NCBI GenBank assembly: GCA_002401295.1
Contig: NVSR01000012.1
Span: 1 to 16,425, forward strand
DNA length: 16,425 nt
Origin: SAR324 cluster bacterium
Lineage (GTDB): Bacteria > SAR324 > XYD2-FULL-50-16
Reading direction: 5' to 3'
In this document: piece by piece, positions 8,358 through 15,233 of the stretch
Layout of the letters: each line of letters begins with the position of its first letter
How positions within the stretch are numbered: the stretch's first letter is position 1
Notes under the pieces: generated by a model
The model's input: only the letters and a program-made list of their open reading frames with translations
Told to the model about the DNA's origin: nothing
Database searches by the model: none
Translations under genes and position numbers: made by a program

Positions 8358-8386
8358 GGATTATCCGATTTAATAATTTTTGTCAG
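8358..8386 (-). promoter_or_regulatory. Candidate promoter of ribF
   Basis: On the minus strand CTGACA is followed, after 15 bases, by GATAAT. Each hexamer is one base off the sigma-70 consensus, and the spacing is a little short. It lies about 55 bp upstream of the ribF start. This is a guess from hexamers only. Confidence 0.3.
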
Positions 8387-8423
8387 CCCTCCTCTTTGTA
8401 TAGGAAAACAGGGCTTGTTATTA
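8371..8423. repeat. Interrupted inverted repeat in the ribF / 8542 divergent region
   Basis: AGCCCT at 8385-8390 pairs with AGGGCT at 8410-8415, and outer arms TAATAA at 8371-8376 and TTATTA at 8418-8423 can extend the stem across an uneven internal loop. It lies within the 238-bp divergent intergenic region, so it could be an operator or a 5' leader hairpin of either gene. It does not resemble the FMN riboswitch as I know it. Confidence 0.3.
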
Positions 8424-8541
8424 CCAGCTTAATATGACAATTTTTAGCCAGAAGTAGCGCAGTTCACTCCCCTGAAGAATCCATTCAATCTATGGATCAA
8501 TGCAGCTGAAGAGCGAGGATTCCTAACATTGCCTCTCTAAG

Positions 8542-9288
8542 ATGACCATGAAAAAGATCAGTAATCGAATAAAACGACTCAAAGGAACCTATGAGGATGC
8601 CGATTTTAAAAAGGTACTGAAGCAGTTGAATGGTCGCGCCATGCTCGTTGTTGCCATTATTAACAATAATTGCCAGGACTGTGAAAAGATAGTTCAATTC
8701 ACCAAGCATTTAGAATCTGGATTCATCAGTAAGCTCCCGCAGTTGGTCATGCTGTACGGTCATAACAGTAGTACTTTAGAGATGCGTGAGGATCGTGATT
8801 CCCCTGCAGCTGAAGAGAAGGATGAAAAATCCGAGAAAAAAGTAGAGGGCAGCAAAAAAGGAGGACTCGGTGATAGTCGGGACCTGAGCTGGGCAATGAT
8901 TCCGGAAGGACATGGCTATTGTATCTACATGGGTGAGGGGCAACCTGTTACCTACCATGGTATCTTCGAACACGGTGACTTTGGGAATAATATTATCGAT
9001 AGCCTGCGCCGCTTCAAATCATCCATTCGCACCTTGGCAGGGCTGCCAGCCAAACGCCGGTTTATGGATAACAAGGGAACAGGTATCGTGATTGAGACTA
9101 ATGGTGCCACTCCCCAATCCAAAATCATTGAGATTGAGAATAAGCTCAAAACATACGAATCAAAGCTGCGCACTCCCGTTTATTTTTGCAAGGGAATCGC
9201 ACAGGAAATGTGCCTCTTTGACAAAGGCGTTATCAAATACCGTATGAAAGGTTTTAATATCGATAAATTCCTGCGCAAAGCCTTTTAA
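8542..9288 (+). CDS. Unknown protein with CxxC motif, possible thioredoxin-like fold (248 aa)
   Basis: I do not recognise the family. Residues 33-40 (AMLVVAII) form a strand that runs into NNNCQDCEKI at 41-50, giving a CxxC pair C44/C47 followed by a helix and a strand LPQLVMLYGH at 65-74. That order is what a thioredoxin-like domain would show. Residues 83-107 are a lysine/glutamate-rich, low-complexity insert. Residues 117-160 look like further strands and a helix (GYCIYMGEG, then NNIIDSLRRF). The last 70 residues contain a charged helix and two more cysteines, C216 and C224. There is no signal peptide. Start codon 1 (8542) or 3 (8548) is possible. It is divergent from ribF, and its stop codon directly abuts the stop of the convergent BioD-like gene. 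Confidence 0.75.
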   Translation: MTMKKISNRIKRLKGTYEDADFKKVLKQLNGRAMLVVAIINNNCQDCEKIVQFTKHLESGFISKLPQLVMLYGHNSSTLEMREDRDSPAAEEKDEKSEKKVEGSKKGGLGDSRDLSWAMIPEGHGYCIYMGEGQPVTYHGIFEHGDFGNNIIDSLRRFKSSIRTLAGLPAKRRFMDNKGTGIVIETNGATPQSKIIEIENKLKTYESKLRTPVYFCKGIAQEMCLFDKGVIKYRMKGFNIDKFLRKAF

Positions 9289-10029
9289 TTAACGTATTTT
9301 TTCCAGGGGTGGTGGGAAAACACTCCGAATTAAATTGGGCAAATTCTCTTCCATGGCTACGATCATCAACCGCTTTCCAGACTTCCAGCTGGGAATAAAA
9401 GGAATCATGCCTTCCAGCTGTTGATCCAGGACATCCTCAATTTTCTGCCACATATAAAACAAGAGGTCGGGGTCGATAGTCTTGGCCAAATTATTGATGA
9501 CAATATGCAACTTGAAGCCTTCCTCTTTGAGGAGTTTCAGTTCCATCAGATTATGTTCGAACAAGGATAGTTTCGGCTGAATAATCCAGACAGCCTGTCG
9601 CCCCACCTGCTTCATCCAGTCAATCAGTATAATATCCTTTGCCAAAGGCTCATGCAGCCCACCGGGTAATTCCAGGAAGGTACGGTCATAGGTCTGATTA
9701 AAAATCTGCAATCGTTGTTGCACTAATTTCCAGTCAATCCGGATTCCATCTCTGCGAAATGCCATTTCAATAGGATAGCGTTCATGGGCCAAATAGGGAG
9801 AAACCAAGTTTTCATTGGGATCATCCGGCATATTCTGGCAAAAGAGTTGCCCATCATGAAATTGTTCCTTCGCGTTTCGCTCCAAAAGCCCCACATCAAA
9901 AGGCTTGAAGCCTCCGGCTTTAAGCCCATATTCCTGGGCAAGTCTCAACATTGCACAGCAGAAAGTCGTTTTTCCCGCTCCTGAAAGCCCCCCCACAAAC
10001 AGAGGTAACCTTTTTACCTTATCGCTCAC
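9289..10029 (-). CDS. BioD-like P-loop ATPase (AAA_26 / dethiobiotin synthetase family)
   Basis: Encodes 246 residues. The layout follows dethiobiotin synthetase: a P-loop GLSGAGKTT at 14-22, AGGFKP at 38-43 with the conserved lysine K42, an aspartate region HDGQLF, SPYLA at 77-81, FLELPGGLHEPL at 118-129 with the conserved E120, then KLSLFEHNLMELKLL (cf. KLGxINHxLLT) and VINN at 177-180, ending EGMIPFIP. The P-loop lacks the GTDTxVGKT wording of true BioD, and no other biotin gene is nearby, so the substrate is open. The start is GTG, supported by a strong GGGAGGAG at a 7-base spacing. It overlaps the preceding gene by 11 bp (translational coupling), and its stop directly abuts that of the convergent 8542 gene. 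Confidence 0.8.
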   Translation of the reverse strand: MSDKVKRLPLFVGGLSGAGKTTFCCAMLRLAQEYGLKAGGFKPFDVGLLERNAKEQFHDGQLFCQNMPDDPNENLVSPYLAHERYPIEMAFRRDGIRIDWKLVQQRLQIFNQTYDRTFLELPGGLHEPLAKDIILIDWMKQVGRQAVWIIQPKLSLFEHNLMELKLLKEEGFKLHIVINNLAKTIDPDLLFYMWQKIEDVLDQQLEGMIPFIPSWKSGKRLMIVAMEENLPNLIRSVFPPPLEKIR

Positions 10030-10405
10030 TGACTAACTCCTCCCTCAATCGAATTAATACACTCGGTTCTAAAATCAATAGTTCCTTAAAGATGTCCTGA
10101 ACAGTCAAGAATTTTTTATTCAAAAAATTCTGCAACTTCTCATCTCGCATGCTCTTTTTTTGGCGGAGACTCTCCATGTAGGCTTGAACATTGACCGTAC
10201 GGCCTCCATCACGCAACTCCAAACGTGCAATTTGCTCGTCACTAAACCCAGCTTCCCGGGCCTTTTCAATCAATTTGGTTAACTCTACAACATCATAAAA
10301 TTGACGCCTCGGGTCCTGCTCCTGGGCGATGATTACTGACTGGAGCCCCAGCATGAATAACAGTCCCAAGAGTATTGATAACCAGATTTTATTCTTTACT
10401 GTCAA
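10019..10405 (-). CDS. Small exported protein of unknown function (about 128 aa)
   Basis: A Sec-type signal peptide opens the protein: a lysine-containing n-region (TVKNK), a hydrophobic core ILLGLLFMLG, and a likely cleavage after VIIA near residue 27. The mature part of about 100 residues is hydrophilic and helical (ELTKLIEKAREAGFSDEQI; then FLTVQDIFKELLILEP) with no cysteine, so it is probably periplasmic. The open frame extends to a GTG at 10435. I prefer the TTG at 10405 because GAGGTGA lies 5 bases before it and because it puts the signal peptide at the N-terminus. GTG at 10408 is too close to that site. Its end overlaps the BioD-like start by 11 bp, so the two are coupled. I do not recognise the family. 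Confidence 0.65.
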   Translation of the reverse strand: MTVKNKIWLSILLGLLFMLGLQSVIIAQEQDPRRQFYDVVELTKLIEKAREAGFSDEQIARLELRDGGRTVNVQAYMESLRQKKSMRDEKLQNFLNKKFLTVQDIFKELLILEPSVLIRLREELVSER

Positions 10406-10521
10406 CACGTTCACCTCGCAAACAGGTATAACCACAAAACCTCATAAATCGGTGAGATACTAACGGAGTTCGCTATATATTTTCTGTACACAAGATTATG
10501 GAGAAGTGAGAGAATTTCATT

Positions 10522-10755
10522 TCAGTGCTCATTTTCCGCCAAAGTAATGAGCTGATCGGCCTCACTCAAAGCAAATAACTCCTGCCGGTCCGGTAGAATG
10601 CGGGGCAAATAATTAATCAGGATGCGTAATCCTCCCATAAACAGCAGGATGAAGAAAAAGAGCGTCAATAAAACCCAAAAAATTGAAGCTCCCCCTTGAG
10701 AAAAAAAGTTATCCACCCGATAATGCCACTTCTGCTTTAGCCTATTCTTTTTCAT
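10522..10755 (-). CDS. Small single-span membrane protein (77 aa)
   Basis: It has a basic N-terminus (MKKNRLKQK), then WHYRVDNFFSQGG at 10-22, one hydrophobic span at about 24-47, and an acidic tail ending LAENEH. The positive-inside rule suggests a cytoplasmic N-terminus and a periplasmic tail. The 'YRVDNFFSQG' run just before the span recalls the opening of bacterial CASTOR/POLLUX-type ion channel proteins, but the rest of such a protein is absent, and the bases downstream do not continue it in the frame I checked. GTGGGG lies close upstream of the ATG. It is 117 bp upstream of the exported protein on the same strand, so the three minus-strand genes may share a promoter. Unknown function. 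Confidence 0.55.
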   Translation of the reverse strand: MKKNRLKQKWHYRVDNFFSQGGASIFWVLLTLFFFILLFMGGLRILINYLPRILPDRQELFALSEADQLITLAENEH

Positions 10756-10869
10756 AACCCCACAGAATAAAGTAAAACCAATCTATTAGGCTGACAGATT
10801 GCTATAAAACCCACAAAATCAATTCATTGTTCAAAGTTTGTCACATTCTCAATGAGTAAGAAAGCTGAC

Positions 10870-10897
10870 TTGACAGGAAAAGCTTTTTTTCTATCCC
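10870..10897 (+). promoter_or_regulatory. Candidate sigma-70 promoter for the ABC-F gene
   Basis: A perfect TTGACA at 10870-10875 is followed after 16 bases by TATCCC at 10892-10897, a weak -10 box. Transcription would start near 10904 and give a leader of about 25 bases. That fits the lack of any Shine-Dalgarno sequence before the ATG at 10931. Confidence 0.4.
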
Positions 10898-10930
10898 CTC
10901 CATCTCTCAACTCCTATTCCGATTCTGATT

Positions 10931-12862
10931 ATGATTAGTGTAAGTAACTTAGGAATGCATTTCGGTGAGCAAGTGCTTTTTGCTGATGTCACGTTCCAAC
11001 TCAATCCGGGCAACCGCTATGGTTTAGTCGGTGCCAATGGCTCCGGGAAGTCCACACTAATAAAGATCTTGATGGGTCAAGTCTCCGCGGAAACGGGAGA
11101 GGTTAGCCTTCCCAATAGCCTTAAAGTGGGAGTGCTGCAACAGGATCACTTCGCTTACGAGAAGCATGCGATCCTTGATGTGGTTCTGCAAGGCAAGCAA
11201 GGGCTTTGGGACGCCATGGTGGAAAAGGAAAAGATTTTAGAATACAGCGAAATCACCGACGAAATGGGGCATCGACTGGGGGATTTGGAAACCACCATTG
11301 CCGACTACGATGGCTATCAAGCTGAGGCAGATGCCGGTGAAATGTTAATTGGTCTGGGAATCCTGGAAAAACAACTTCGTGATCCCTTAAGCAGCTTGTC
11401 AGGTGGATACAAACTGAGGGTTCTCTTAGCTCAGTGTTTGTTCGGTGATCCGGATTTTTTACTCTTGGATGAGCCTACAAACCACTTGGACTTGGATTCC
11501 ATTCACTGGTTGGAAGGATATTTGAAGCAGTTTAAAGGCAGCTCTCTGGTGATTTCCCATGATCAACATTTCCTCAACTCAATCTGTACTCATATTCTGG
11601 ATATTGACTATGAGACCATTAAGACTTATCCCGGTAATTACCAAAAATTTCTGGAAGCGAAGGAACTAGAACGCAGCCAGAAAGAAGCGGACATTGTCAG
11701 GCAAGAAAAGAAGAAAGAAGATTTACAGCAATTCATTGATCGTTTCAAAGCCAAAGCGTCTAAAGCCAGACAGGCTGGCAGTAGAGCCAAGCAGCTGGAT
11801 AAAATGGAAGATATCGCTATCAAACGATCCTCCCGCATTGCCCCTAATTTTATCTTTGCTCTGGAAAGACCTTCAGGGAAAACGCCTTTGACGGTTCGAA
11901 ATATCTCAAAATCTTTTGGTGAGAAAAAGGTCATCCAAAATCTATCCCTGGAACTGGAACGAGGCAAGAAGATCGCAGTCATTGGTCCCAATGGAGTTGG
12001 TAAGTCCACCTTGCTTAAAATTCTGATGGAAGAATTAAATCCAACTGAAGGTGAATTTGAGTGGGGGCATGAAGTCTCAGTGGGTTATTTTTCACAGGAC
12101 CATCATGACCTGATCCAAAAGGGTACGACGGCCTATGAATGGCTCTACTCCTTCTCCCCTAGTGAAACCATCGGTACGATTCGAAGCTTATTAGCTCGGG
12201 TTTTATTCTCCGGGGATGATGTACATAAAGCCTCTAGCACCCTGAGTGGTGGGGAGTCAGGACGACTCATCTTCTCCAAGCTCATGTTGCAGAAACCCAA
12301 TTTTCTATTGTTGGATGAGCCTACCAACCACATGGACCTGGAAACTATCGATGCCCTCGGCAAGACTTTGGCTAACTATGAGGGTACGGTCATCTGTGTC
12401 AGCCATGATCGTAATTTCATCGAAGCTTTTGCTACGGATATTCTCGAATTAAAACATGGTGGCTTTGAGTTTTTCCATGGCTCCTATCCCGAATACCTGG
12501 AAAAGCAAGGGAAAGATTATTTGGATCGTACGGGAAAATTAAAAGACTCCCAACCAAAAGCAGCCCCTGTTAAAAAGAAGAATCTTCTTAGTAATCAGGA
12601 TCGTCGGAAAAATAAGAAGGAACAAAATAGGCTGGAACGAAATATTAAGACTCAAGAGAGTAAAATTTCCGAATTTGAAGAAAAAATAGCCCATGTAGAA
12701 AAGTTATTACTGGATGGTTCACTCTACGAAGCTAGTAACAAGATCAAATTAGGTCAGACAATAGCGGATAAGCAAACCTTGGAAGGCAAACTAGAACACA
12801 GTATGGAAGCTTGGGAAACAGCCCAGGAGCAACTGGAAAAGTTCCAGGCTGTAAATTCTTGA
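10931..12862 (+). CDS. ABC-F ATPase, YbiT-like core with C-terminal coiled-coil extension
   Basis: Encodes 643 residues with two ABC domains and no membrane segments, the mark of ABC-F proteins that act on the ribosome. Domain 1: Walker A GANGSGKST at 34-42, signature LSGGY at 156-160, Walker B LLLDEPTNHLDLD at 177-189, H-loop H210. The linker at about 240-300 (FIDRFKAKASKARQAGSRA) is the P-site-tRNA-interacting region. Domain 2: Walker A GPNGVGKST at 352-360, signature LSGGES at 438-443, Walker B LLLDEPTNHMDLE at 459-471, H-loop H492. The N-terminal text (FGEQVLF, NRYGLVGANGSGKST, QDHFAYEKHAILD) follows E. coli YbiT. YbiT ends near 530 residues, whereas this protein adds a lysine-rich stretch and a coiled coil (about 535-640), like the Uup/YheS tail. 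The exact subfamily is uncertain. Confidence 0.9.
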   Translation: MISVSNLGMHFGEQVLFADVTFQLNPGNRYGLVGANGSGKSTLIKILMGQVSAETGEVSLPNSLKVGVLQQDHFAYEKHAILDVVLQGKQGLWDAMVEKEKILEYSEITDEMGHRLGDLETTIADYDGYQAEADAGEMLIGLGILEKQLRDPLSSLSGGYKLRVLLAQCLFGDPDFLLLDEPTNHLDLDSIHWLEGYLKQFKGSSLVISHDQHFLNSICTHILDIDYETIKTYPGNYQKFLEAKELERSQKEADIVRQEKKKEDLQQFIDRFKAKASKARQAGSRAKQLDKMEDIAIKRSSRIAPNFIFALERPSGKTPLTVRNISKSFGEKKVIQNLSLELERGKKIAVIGPNGVGKSTLLKILMEELNPTEGEFEWGHEVSVGYFSQDHHDLIQKGTTAYEWLYSFSPSETIGTIRSLLARVLFSGDDVHKASSTLSGGESGRLIFSKLMLQKPNFLLLDEPTNHMDLETIDALGKTLANYEGTVICVSHDRNFIEAFATDILELKHGGFEFFHGSYPEYLEKQGKDYLDRTGKLKDSQPKAAPVKKKNLLSNQDRRKNKKEQNRLERNIKTQESKISEFEEKIAHVEKLLLDGSLYEASNKIKLGQTIADKQTLEGKLEHSMEAWETAQEQLEKFQAVNS

Positions 12863-12898
12863 GGCTGTACTCACGCCCCTAGCCTTTCTCCAAGACCT

Positions 12899-12925
12899 CA
12901 GGGAGTTGTTTTCAACCACTCCCTG
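12899..12925. terminator. Inverted repeat between convergent genes, likely bidirectional terminator
   Basis: CAGGGAGT at 12899-12906 pairs perfectly with ACTCCCTG at 12918-12925, with the intervening bases able to form a further GTTG/CAAC stem. It lies 37 bp after the ABC-F stop and 34 bp before the end of the minus-strand gene at 12959, where a shared terminator is expected. The T-run after the stem is poor on both strands, so intrinsic termination may be weak. Confidence 0.6.
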
Positions 12926-12958
12926 GACACTGGAAGTATGACGTGTTCTGTAGTTTCT

Positions 12959-13561
12959 CTAGAAGCGAATAGAAAAGTTTAGCTGGGCTAAAGAATCCTT
13001 TGAGGGACCAAAGCTAAAGGCCTTGAGAAACGACTCTTTTTCCCTGGTCTCATCCAGCCTGATGTTATCAGCCCTCAACTTGTGTACATAGAGGGCCTTG
13101 GTACCTATTGCCGCTCCCAGTGCCAAGCCCCCAACGATCCCCACACCAATGAGCTGCCCTGTTTTCTGTCTATTGCTTCCCTCATCGGACAGATTTTGGA
13201 CAGTAGCCAGCCAAATACCGATGACAGCCCCCGTGTACAAACCATATTTGAGGTTATCATTGAGATAAACTCTATCCCTGGCGAAGGCTTCTTCAATATT
13301 GACACCTTGATCTTCCACGACGAGTGCGGATTCTTCAAGTATCTGCACCGCCTCTTCCTCACCGATATACTCTCCTCCCCCTGTGTCAAAATTACTGGAG
13401 CCCAGATCATCTTGAAAGCCACGATTATCCCAGAGAGAACCTCCTTCATCTTCAATGTACTCTAGTTCCCGCTCATCATTACTTTGTGCGCGGGCTAAGG
13501 GTTCCATACCAAGCAAGGGAATTAGTAAAGCGAGAAGTAAGATAGATAATGTTTTTTTCAT
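12959..13561 (-). CDS. Exported protein of unknown function (200 aa)
   Basis: Starts with a typical signal peptide: MKKTLSILLLALLIPLLG and a probable cleavage after PLARA (residue 25). The frame is open to a GTG at 13591, but the ATG at 13561 places the signal peptide at the N-terminus and is preferred; neither has a strong ribosome binding site. The mature N-terminal part (about 26-95) is strongly acidic and glycine-rich with no obvious fold. Two hydrophobic, glycine-rich stretches follow, about residues 106-122 and 137-158 (IGVGIVGGLALGAAIG). The C-terminus ends LNFSIRF; a terminal phenylalanine after alternating hydrophobic residues is a feature of outer-membrane barrels, though the rest does not look like a full barrel. 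It is divergent from gspG. The family is not recognised and a link to secretion is only positional. Confidence 0.65.
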   Translation of the reverse strand: MKKTLSILLLALLIPLLGMEPLARAQSNDERELEYIEDEGGSLWDNRGFQDDLGSSNFDTGGGEYIGEEEAVQILEESALVVEDQGVNIEEAFARDRVYLNDNLKYGLYTGAVIGIWLATVQNLSDEGSNRQKTGQLIGVGIVGGLALGAAIGTKALYVHKLRADNIRLDETREKESFLKAFSFGPSKDSLAQLNFSIRF

Positions 13562-13603
13562 GAATCTAGTCAGAAGTACAGGTGCTGTCACAAGATACTC
13601 ACG

Positions 13604-13635
13604 TTTTTGAACTCACAAATCAGTTCTTTCAAAAA
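13604..13635. repeat. Inverted repeat in the divergent region upstream of gspG
   Basis: TTTTTGA at 13604-13610 matches TCAAAAA at 13629-13635 as an inverted repeat, with GAAC/GTTC as an alternative inner pairing. It lies near the 5' end of the exported-protein gene in the 251-bp region between it and gspG. It could be an operator or chance pairing of AT-rich DNA. I see no convincing promoter for gspG, although TATAAGAT at 13773-13780 would make a fair -10 box. Confidence 0.25.
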
Positions 13636-13812
13636 CTGCTTAATGTCAAGATAACTCTTCGGGAATGCAATTCATATGCTATTTTTTTCAAGTAAAAAAT
13701 TTTAATCTTTTTTCCTTTCTCTAATCGCAACATAAGATTGACTACAGGTAGTAGATATGCGAACAGATGAGATATAAGATCAATATGATTTCAAACCATA
13801 AAAAAGGTCTCC

Positions 13813-14283
13813 ATGCAACATCTGGAAGAAATAGTAGAAGAGGCATCTCCTGTCTCTCAACCAACAAAAAATCAACAGTCTGGCTTCAGTTTTCTGGAGA
13901 TCATGATCATTATCGTCATTATGGCTGGGATTGCGGCGATTGTCGGGCCTTCTCTTTTTGGAAAATTAGATGAAGCTAAGATTGATCAGGCTAAAATTCA
14001 GATGAAAAATATTTCCGCTGCCCTGGATCTCTATCACCTGGACACCTCCATGTTTCCCAGCACAGATCAAGGTCTGGAATCCATGCTTTCCAAACCGGAA
14101 GTAGGCCGAGTTCCCCGAAACTGGCGCGGTCCTTATCTCAAGGGATCCACGATGCCCAAGGATCCATGGTCTCGTGACTACGTTTATCTTTCCGATGGTG
14201 GTTCATTCCAACTACGCAGCCTGGGGGCCGATGGTGAGGAAGGCGGTGAAGGTACTAGTGCCGATATCGAATTTAAACCTTAA
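13813..14283 (+). CDS. gspG: Type II secretion major pseudopilin GspG
   Basis: Encodes 156 residues. It is the main subunit of the periplasmic pseudopilus that drives export of folded proteins through the outer membrane. The prepilin peptidase site is QSG|FSFLE, cleaved after G24 with the conserved glutamate at +5, followed by the hydrophobic N-terminal helix (IMIIIVIMAGIAAIVG). The globular part has FPSTDQGLESML and RNWRGPYLKG, then DPWSRDYVY and the calcium-binding loop SLGADGEEGGEG ending ADIEF, all diagnostic of GspG. The leader is odd: 24 residues, with E5, E6, E9 and E10 and only one lysine, where short basic leaders are usual. No other ATG, GTG or TTG lies between the start and the cleavage site, and an in-frame stop lies upstream. 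AAAAAGGT precedes the ATG at good spacing. The stop overlaps the gspH start (TAATG). Confidence 0.95.
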   Translation: MQHLEEIVEEASPVSQPTKNQQSGFSFLEIMIIIVIMAGIAAIVGPSLFGKLDEAKIDQAKIQMKNISAALDLYHLDTSMFPSTDQGLESMLSKPEVGRVPRNWRGPYLKGSTMPKDPWSRDYVYLSDGGSFQLRSLGADGEEGGEGTSADIEFKP

Positions 14284-14828
14284 TGCCTACAGGTAAAACT
14301 CAAGCGGGAGTCACGATTCTTGAGTTGAGTCTCGTGATGTTCATCTTTTCGATTCTGATCGGTTTCAGCTTACCCCGCTTCTCTAACCTCTTTGAGAGCA
14401 ATCTCCTGCTGGAAACGAAGAAGATAGCTAAGCTCATCAGCGATCTTCGCTTGACAGCCATCCTTGAGGGTAAAGACTTCAGACTTGAATTTGACACACA
14501 GAAATCAGCCTATTCCGTTTTGGAACGCCAGAAAGGGGCATCCCGCAAGTATGAAAGGTCGGAAAAATATCGAGAGCCCATCGCCTTGGAACCTCCCGTG
14601 GAATTTTATTTGATCAGCAATCAAGTGCAGGAAAAACAGGGTCTCAAATTTGGTGGCCCGCCTTTAGAGTTTGATAAAATCTTTGGGCAACAATTCCAAT
14701 TTCACATCGATTCTTCTGGTTTTATAGATCAATTCACACTCAAGTTAAAAAATAAGACTCACTCGATCTCCCTGGCTGTCGTGGATATCATGGGAAATAT
14801 TGAACTAGGTGAGGAGACTCCATTATAA
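14283..14828 (+). CDS. gspH: Type II secretion minor pseudopilin GspH
   Basis: Encodes 181 residues. The prepilin site is QAG|VTILE, cleaved after G9 with glutamate at +5 and valine instead of the commoner phenylalanine at +1; the hydrophobic helix LSLVMFIFSILIGFSLP follows. The pattern of helix, then LISDLRLTAILEGKDFRLEFD, then a beta-rich C-terminal half is typical of the GspH/FimT fold. The identification also uses position, as gspH follows gspG in most T2SS operons. GspH belongs to the tip or minor pseudopilin set. Its ATG uses the last A of the gspG TAA stop, so translation is coupled. It is not a close match to E. coli GspH by eye, so the subtype is partly positional. Confidence 0.85.
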   Translation: MPTGKTQAGVTILELSLVMFIFSILIGFSLPRFSNLFESNLLLETKKIAKLISDLRLTAILEGKDFRLEFDTQKSAYSVLERQKGASRKYERSEKYREPIALEPPVEFYLISNQVQEKQGLKFGGPPLEFDKIFGQQFQFHIDSSGFIDQFTLKLKNKTHSISLAVVDIMGNIELGEETPL

Positions 14829-14838
14829 AAGGAAATCC

Positions 14839-15222
14839 ATGGCCAATGCACAATTGCCCGCGGGAAAACCGGGCTTCACACTCTTGGAGGTGCTGGTTTC
14901 CTTTGCGCTGCTTTCCCTGCTCCTGACTGTTCTGATTCAAAGCCAGAGCAATGCTATTTTCTTTCTGGAAAAAACTCAGAAATTAGAAAGGGTGCAAAAG
15001 GAAGTCGCCAATAAACTCCTGACCATTGAACGAAGTTCCACGCCTGTGGAGGCCAGTAACGGAACTTTTCAAGAGGAACACCCCTTAGCCGGAGATCAAT
15101 GGCAACTAACCAAAGAGATCAAATCTATCAATGGTTTGTTACCTATGGAAGAAGTCAAATACCGGATTATCTGGCAACAAAACAAGCACACACAATCCTT
15201 TGAATCCTCTATTCTCCGGTAG
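14839..15222 (+). CDS. gspI: Type II secretion minor pseudopilin GspI
   Basis: Encodes 127 residues from the chosen ATG. The prepilin site is KPG|FTLLE, cleaved after G12, followed by VLVSFALLSLLLTVLIQSQ. The length, the FTLLEVLV start and the short globular domain with WQLTKEI and VKYRIIW fit GspI, the minor pseudopilin that nucleates the tip complex with GspJ and GspK. The frame is open to a GTG at 14809 inside gspH, but the ATG at 14839 has AAAAGGAAA at the right distance and a leader of normal length, so it is preferred. It begins 10 bp after the gspH stop. Confidence 0.9.
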   Translation: MANAQLPAGKPGFTLLEVLVSFALLSLLLTVLIQSQSNAIFFLEKTQKLERVQKEVANKLLTIERSSTPVEASNGTFQEEHPLAGDQWQLTKEIKSINGLLPMEEVKYRIIWQQNKHTQSFESSILR

Positions 15223-15233
15223 ATTGCAAACTA

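Noticed and set aside
8304..8541. FMN riboswitch before ribF
   Set aside because: The leader has a possible hairpin but not the conserved FMN-riboswitch core that I know, so I only list the inverted repeat.
8501..8817. A 13-base direct repeat, TGCAGCTGAAGAG, at 8501-8513 and 8805-8817
   Set aside because: Only two copies occur, one intergenic and one inside a charged coding stretch; no flanking structure suggests a mobile element or att site.
11638..12009. A 123-codon minus-strand frame inside the ABC-F gene
   Set aside because: It is antisense to the linker and second Walker A of a strongly supported gene, and its serine/leucine-rich text is typical of a shadow frame.
13082..13465. A 127-codon plus-strand frame and a 116-codon alternative minus frame over the exported-protein gene
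   Set aside because: Neither has a recognisable motif; the minus-strand frame with a signal peptide is the better gene.
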